Shown here in pieces: positions 57,815 through 64,000 of a stretch of DNA of 64,000 nucleotides; within the stretch, counting starts at the first letter, position 1; each line of letters begins with the position of its first letter. A program made the translations under genes and the position numbers. The stretch is from Haemonchus contortus. Its lineage: Eukaryota > Nematoda > Chromadorea > Rhabditida > Trichostrongylidae. The DNA lies in NCBI GenBank assembly GCA_000469685.2, contig LS997567.1:41846775-41910774 (forward strand), read 5' to 3'. The notes under the pieces are model-generated. The model had not been told where the DNA came from and made no database searches. It saw nothing but the letters and a program-made list of their open reading frames with translations.

Positions 57815-60800
57815 ACACGATACATATTTAGTGATAACATTTCTTCTCTTGACTTCGATTCTTTTCAATTTCCTCAGCGAAGTGAGCGAACCCTCTTGTG
57901 TGACTTATACGCAGCGCATCCACCAAGTTATGGGCACCCGATTGAATGCTTATTCAGTTAGTGCAAAGTCTTATGGGACCAGCCGAAATATGTGCGAGAA
58001 GTTTCCCTTCATTTGTCTGCAAAGAACTTGTTCTAAACGGATCGAACCTTGGGAGATGGCGTTTACAGGATTCGATCCCACTTAAAGGCAACTGGTGAAC
58101 AGAGTCTAAACGGCCCAGCAATGTCGCTGTTTTTACGTTCTCATTTCAAAACTTCCATGAACTAATTACTTTTGTGTTGGTCGACTTTCCAGAAGGATGA
58201 TTACCTATGCGCGAAGCGAAAAAAAATATTTTAAAAAATGTCGTGTCCCACGCATAATCCCATGTCATGTGACATTGAAAAAACGCGGGAAATCCTTACG
58301 AGGGCTACCGTAGTCCTGCAGCTTACAACGATGGGAATCACTCATGATCCCTGTCTGAGTAATAGGCTGAAAGCAGTGTTAGTTACTCCGTTCTCTTCAC
58401 ATGTCCTTCGGAAATCAAATGTACTTACATAATTCGTTTTCTAGGAGCTCTGAGGGTTAGTTGCTACTTTTTCACGCTTCCTACTTGCCGCAACGTTGCC
58501 GCTTTATACGATTTACCTCAAAAACCTTCTTCTCTATACAAACATATTATTGAGTAATGGTGGGTTTTTACTATGAGCATTCATATTATAATATTATGTA
58601 AATCAAATTGACTAGTATTCTCGACCTCGATTAAAATCTTTCTCTCGAGCACTGAGCGGACACCCATTAGGTGCTGCCCCTATTCTCCTTACTGTACTAC
58701 AGATTGGTAACACCACAGGTAGCTGACACCGCAGCGTAGGATACCCTTTTGTTCAGTTAAGGATATACATTTATATGGTTTAGGATAGCATCGTTATCAA
58801 TACCACTACACTATAGACATTTTGACTGTAGGGCCACCTACAGCGGACATGAAACGACCCTGGCTTTTACTTTTTTTAAATTTTTTTTGCCTAAACACGA
58901 AATCCCTGCTTCCTAACAATCACTGGATCTCCGAATCTTTGAAATTCTCAATACTTCTCTCCTCCTCGAAATATTGATAACTCTTCATCGATTGGTTGAT
59001 CTAGCTGCAATCGAAGTGTTTCCACATGGACATCAACCGACCCAGTCAGCCATAGAAATGTTGACTGCTTGATCATTAACTGTATTATTTCCTCCTTTTC
59101 CACTTTCAAGGTGGAGGTTTACTAAAAATCCAACACGAATTCAGCTGACAAATCCAGACAGAGCTGTCAACTTGCCAATGCTCACGTTGGTAGAGGATAG
59201 GAACTTTCAAAAAAGGCCTAAATCCCAAAAACCGAGCCTCCATTTTCTATCCTCTGATCCTTCAAAACCAAATAATTTTCTGATTAGTCGATCGTACATA
59301 TCATGACATTCCGTGCTTTTCCGATGGTGATGATTTTACAAGCGACTGGTGAATTACTATGAAGCTTTACATTTCTGTGCTGACTGCCCCTCAACCCCTG
59401 TTGAGCAATCACGAAGGTGGTTTGTGACTAACTTCGAGCGCTTTTTCACAAATACTCATTAGTTGGCTGCTTAGTTTTATGGATGGTTTGAGGCAGTGTT
59501 CATATTCTGTTCTCTGTCCCTTATCATCATCACGGGCTAAGCAAGCGTTCAGGGGAAGTTAGAATAACGAATAAAAGTCGTGTGCATGGCTCCCTCAGAA
59601 AACAATTGGCATTGGTATCCGAATTGCCGGGTTTGAATGTTACTAGTTGTAATAAATTTGTGTAGAAGGGTTAAAGTTGTCTCTGCTTATAAATTAAATG
59701 GCTATGACCAACCGTAGTACTGAATCCGTTCAGTTTTTCCGAACAGACAATCAATATCTGGTTACTTTGTTATTTTATGATGCGAGATATTCCATTTTCT
59801 AATTTCTGGCATATACTCGTGCAATTTTTTTGAGCGATAGTTCTATGAATGCAGAATCGTGATATAATTCAACGATATGTAATGAAATGAGTCTGTTAAG
59901 TTATTCTTCAGAGTTCTATCAGATTACTTGTGAGTAAAGAACTGAAATTAGATTATTTCGTGCAGCCCTTGTTGGCTAATATTTTATCAAGGTGATCGAT
60001 CCTCAGCGAGACGTTTTTTGAACAATTTTGTTCAATTTCTTTACAGTATCCAAAAAAAACCCCAAACCACATCATGTATAATTGAATCACATCCTATGGG
60101 AGGTACAGGTAACAACCATTACTGCATACCCTTTCACTGAAGCTAACTGTCTCACTTTATCAGAACGATTCCGTTCCAGTTAGGAGCTTTAAAGCAATTA
60201 CATGGTTCTTCAGCATTTTGTGAGCTAATTAAGAATATTCATCTCTAGGATATTTCCGATGTTAATGCTCTTCCGTTGCAGTTTTCGTTGTTGAGCTGAA
60301 TAGAGGGCAAATATTAACTCCCAGAAAGAAAAAATAAAAAAATTTTTCAGGAAAAAAAAGTAGCAAAAAGGTCTGTGTACTTTTCGTCTTTACATTTTTA
60401 CACATTACTATAAAGTAGTGAAGAGAATGTGTTATTGGGAAATTCCTTTTTTGCTAGATATGGTGTAAGCGAGTTGTTATACGACAAGACTTAAGAAGCA
60501 GATGGCAAGAAAGGTTGCTGAATTCTAACAATAATAAAAGCGTAGGGCAGCACATTCGAAAGTTTCAATCAAAATATAAAATCTAAATTTACATGGGAAG
60601 TATCCTCTGAATTTAGATTGAAGTTCTATGTCTATGTCAACAGTTGAAGGACACAAAGTTCCATGAAAAAAATTCGGTCGATGACCAAAACATCTTGATA
60701 AAAATACCTTCCAACTTGTTACCCATTAGCGTTTATACTTCCTGTTGACAGACCGCTTTCACAGTGATGTCCATCTCATTTTTCGAAACTCTATGCAAAT

Positions 60801-60977
60801 TCAAAACGAATCTGTTTATTTCAAGTCCGATTGAAATATGTAAGCAATTTCTGGTTAAGACACTCTATGAGCCGCTCTATGAGCAAGGCACTTGTTCTTG
60901 GCATAGAAACAAGAAGTTTTTGCTGACTTTCGCATGAAAGTTATAAGGCGAGCCTTTTACATCCACGCATGCATATA
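57815..60977. other. Gene-less stretch
   Basis: The frame at 57732-58085 starts inside the SINE and is not supported. From 58430 to 60977 no frame of 60 codons or more was found and no repeat family was recognised. Confidence 0.55.
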
Positions 60978-61883
60978 TTAGGTGTGTGCATTAATTTCCG
61001 CCGCCGAATTCCAAGGGCCGTTGCGCGCACCATGTTAGAGGTTCACCGGTGAAACCTGTCATGTTCTGTAAGGTAGGGTATTGGCTACCTACTTAAGGGC
61101 AGACAGATCAGTTTTGCCTCAAAATCCTGTTGCTCTCAGACTGATTGGTCATGGAACGTGATTAACCGTTCCCCCGGGCGGCCCTTCCCCTGCTGTTTGA
61201 TTTCAAGAAAACTTCAATTGAAGCCCACCGGATGCTTCTATTGAAGACAAGCTTCATCCGAACGACCCTACTGAGGTAGTTTCTCTTCACTCGAGAGCTT
61301 GTAACGAAAGCGAAATGTTTATTGCCAACAAGTAATGCTGTGCTTGCATTTGGTGGTGAGATCAAAAGGGTGTTTTGAACTATGAGCTGCTGAACCCGAA
61401 CGAAACTGTTACTGCTGACCGCTACGAACACCAACTTGACAGTTTGTAGGATGCTTTCACCTAAAAGCTCACCTTAATCGCAAGAAAATATCATGAGGTG
61501 CCGTTCCACAACGAACATGCCAGACCCCATTTTGCGAAGAATGTCCTTATAAAAAAAGTGCAGTTGTTGGATGGGATCAGTTTGTTCAGCCCGCATACTC
61601 TCCAGATCTTGCTCTTTCTGATTACCACCTACTCCGGTCCATGCAAGTCAGTTTGGCAGGTATACACTTCCGGAATGCCGAAGAAGTGTGAAAATGGGTG
61701 GGTAACAGGATTGCCTCAAAAGATAAAGACTTTTTAGACCCGGAGTCAACAAGATACCAGAAAGATGGCAAGAAGTTGTAGCTAACGATGGGCAATACAT
61801 TGGTTAATGTAGATTTAGTTTTAATTTTGTAATGAGTATGTTTTTGCACGCGAAAAACGGCGGAAATTAATGCACACACCTAA
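60978..61883 (+). mobile_element. Decayed, internally shortened mariner element
   Basis: Inverted ends begin TTAGGTGTGTGCATTAATTT (about 26 bases, continuing CCGCCG), matched at 61858-61883. TA flanks are at 60976-60977 and 61884-61885. At 906 bp it is shorter than a full mariner of about 1.3 kb. It carries a broken plus-strand transposase. Confidence 0.92.
61190..61770 (+). pseudogene. Mariner transposase remnant
   Basis: Plus-strand pieces in shifting frames include NETVTADRYEHQLDSL (before 61440), then HNEHARPHFAKNVL (61510-61550) and, after a frame change, YSPDLALSDYHLLRSM. These are the conserved order of mariner catalytic-domain motifs. The HDN-type catalytic position reads HNEH, and several stops and shifts interrupt the frame, so it is inactive. 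Confidence 0.88.
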
Positions 61884-61889
61884 TATGTA

Positions 61890-63158
61890 CAGGGTGTCCC
61901 AAAATTATTTGCGCCGAAGTTCAGTAATTTTTAAGGTAGAAATAATCTATCAAATTCACATGACCTGCTATTAATTAGTTGCATAAGAAGGTTTCCTTGC
62001 AATATGCATGGTTACTGATGTGGAACTCCCATTATCTTTCAGATGGAGGAGGCTCATTCAATGCCACTTGCAATCACTGACGCGCGATAAGTGGAAGGGC
62101 GTTATGAAATTCTTTGGGATTTTTCTAATAACCGTATAGGAGGCTATTAAACGATATAGAAAAGAAGATTGAATCAGAGACAAACCAGGAAAGTTGGAAA
62201 AGTAGAATGTTTCTGAAGATAGGACTATTAAAATGGTCTGTCTGCCAATCGGTCGGGATCCTGGGTGACCCATCAAAAGGAAGTCAACGGGCACGGCTTA
62301 CAGGAGTTATCGCGATGGAAGAATGTCATGCAGAAGCCTCACTACCATTCCTATCGTATGCTCTAATCCCGATCTCAATAGATACTGCAGGGCCAAAAAA
62401 TGCAGAAAGTCGCAGACCCACTTGAGTGATGACACGCAGCCCTTCGTCGTTTTCTCTGGCCAAAAAATTTTCTACGATAAAGCCATCCCTCAACAACCAA
62501 AACGTTCGCGTTCCGGAAGGAAACATCTAGCGTGTAGTATCTCACAAAAAGGTTGCTATCAGAACAGTAAAATGATGTTTTTCGAGGAAATCACTGGCGA
62601 GGGTAAGCCGCTCGTGGTTTCTTCGGTGCAGGCGTGAAAATTGACCAAGACCAGTACTCGAACAGCGTACTGATGGGTGTGATGAAGAGTTGATCCAACT
62701 ACAATTCCTGGAACATCTCGTAGTCCTTCCAGCAGGTCGCTACCCTAGCCCACAGAGCCATGCTTGCCCGCGAGTGGTGCCGACGACCGCTTCCCGACTT
62801 CATTGGTGAAGAGGAATGGCCATCCTATTTTCCAGAACTTGACTCATTTGACCCCACGACTGGTCCCTGGTCAGGAGAGGACCTGTCGAGTTTGCAATCC
62901 CAGTTTGGAGTCCTAGAAAGCAAAAATTGAAGAATGGCTGGGAAGAAATGGAGAAGGATACCTGCGTGCCACATGCGACCAAGCCGAAAGCAAATTTTGA
63001 CTTCTATTCGCGCTCACGGGGGATATTTTGGAATGCGACTTTAACATGTTGTAGCACATAGGGTTAGCTAGCGTGCATAGAAATTCCATCCTCTTTCGCA
63101 GTTGAGAAGTTTCAAATATATTGCTATGAATTGGCGCAAATAATTTTGGGACACCCTG
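61890..63158 (+). mobile_element. Decayed Tc1/IS630-like transposon
   Basis: A 1269-bp element with terminal inverted repeats CAGGGTGTCCCAAAATTATT (continuing TGCGCC) at both ends, flanked by TA (61888-61889 and 63159-63160). Size and ends fit a Tc1-like element. It is only six bases from the mariner at 60978-61883. Confidence 0.9.
62300..63070 (+). pseudogene. Tc1/IS630-like transposase remnant
   Basis: The C-terminal region is recognisable in pieces on the plus strand: EEEWPSYFPELDSFDP (about 62808-62855), which matches the family's WPPYSPDLNPLD-type catalytic block, then SIRAHGGYF near 63004-63030, the usual C-terminal motif. Stops and frame changes separate the parts. No intact catalytic triad remains. 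Confidence 0.75.
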
Positions 63159-63160
63159 TA

Positions 63161-64000
63161 TTGTTGATGAGGTATTAGAATAACTGTTTTCAAACTTCAA
63201 AAAAATAAAAACAAACTACAAATTCCAACCTCAGCAATTCATTCGCTTACAGACTACTGCATAGTATGTAGTGATAGCCTCAGGATATATTTGGAAGGTG
63301 CATCGCTCTGCATCATTTCTTCGTTATCCATCGACAAACTTTTAATGCCCACGCCTTTTTTCCTTTTTTTGATGTTCCGGAAGAATATTCAATCCTGTTC
63401 TCTTGTCAATCTACCTCATCCTAGAGAAGAATGATTTCTAGTGTTGGAAAACTGTGAGGGTCCATTGCGGTTACCTGTACAAGTAGTTGATTATTGAGCT
63501 CTGAGTTGCACGAAGGTTTGTGATCTGGATTTCTACGTCAAGTTATTGAAATTGTTACCTCGAATACTAATAGCCAGGAAGCAAATTAACGGCAAGCACG
63601 CGACGTCAGGAGGTCGAGGAGAATGAATGTCATTCAATATTGTAAGGATTGACGGCTGAAATCATTTTGTTTTAAGCTCTACTCGTTTTAATTTCCCTCA
63701 GATGTGCTGTATGATTTTAACCGGACCATTTTTTTTTTGAAATACTCGTTAAACAGTTTGGGCAGTGGTCCGAAGATCCACAAGTTCGTCCAGTTCAACC
63801 AAGCCTTCCCATTCTTCTGTGGGGTCAGGTAGCGACTAACAAACTCAATAATTGAGCATCGTCTAACCCCGAAAAGTTACTGTCTGGGTCAAATGATATA
63901 AGGTACATTTCGGTCTTTAAAAGTATTCGGTTAAGGTCAAATACACTATGTGCCATTCTATTGCTCAACAAAATCCATTTTAATTTTATTTTACTCAATA
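63161..64000. other. Right end of window, nothing recognised
   Basis: AT-rich sequence without long frames, inverted repeats or homopolymers after the Tc1-like element. Confidence 0.55.

Overview
This window looks like nuclear DNA of a nematode, most likely clade V (strongylid or hookworm-like). The reasons are: exons of about 50-180 bp joined by GT-AG introns whose acceptors often read TTTCAG or TTTTAG; probable spliced-leader acceptors 0 and 10 bases before two start codons; many mariner/Tc1-type elements flanked by TA; tRNA-derived SINE-like repeats; and isolated G/C homopolymer runs of 15-20 bases. The organism call is an inference, because no marker gene settles it. Most of the sequence is gene-poor, and the long reading frames outside the two main genes are repeats or chance frames.

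Two complete protein genes can be assembled exon by exon with matching phases. On the plus strand (32464-38681), eight exons encode a 318-residue Ras-superfamily GTPase of the Dexras1/Rhes (RASD) type, with P-loop, NKCD and SAK motifs, a basic C-terminal tail and a CaaX box (CNIQ). Its switch II lacks the usual DxxGQ. On the minus strand (54816-45840), ten exons encode a 394-residue FAD amine oxidase of the peroxisomal sarcosine oxidase/L-pipecolate oxidase (PIPOX) family. It has GxGxxG, GSSHG and the covalent-flavin cysteine, but no recognisable C-terminal peroxisome signal. A third, less certain gene (39174-39569, plus) would encode a small secreted peptide with regularly spaced cysteines.

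Layout: 1-4 kb holds a truncated SINE and a cluster of minus-strand candidate exons. 4-32 kb is gene-poor, with a 526-bp MITE, a 0.5-kb foldback element, SINE copies and G/C tracts. 32.4-38.7 kb is the GTPase gene, with a decayed 1.25-kb mariner and a SINE in intron 5. 39-40 kb has the putative secreted peptide. 40.2-42.9 kb is a composite bounded by 441-bp inverted repeats, each carrying a 102-bp palindrome. 43.0-45.3 kb is a 21/27-bp tandem array with higher-order repeats of 518 and 186 bp. 45.8-54.8 kb is the PIPOX gene, with a mariner-derived inverted-repeat element in one intron. 55-64 kb is intergenic and ends in a decayed mariner (60978-61883) and a decayed Tc1/IS630-like element (61890-63158) separated by 6 bp.

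The two main genes converge on the repeat-rich 39-45.8 kb block, which separates their 3' ends. I see no sign of a functional link between them. No rRNA, functional tRNA, CRISPR array, operon or prokaryotic feature was found.
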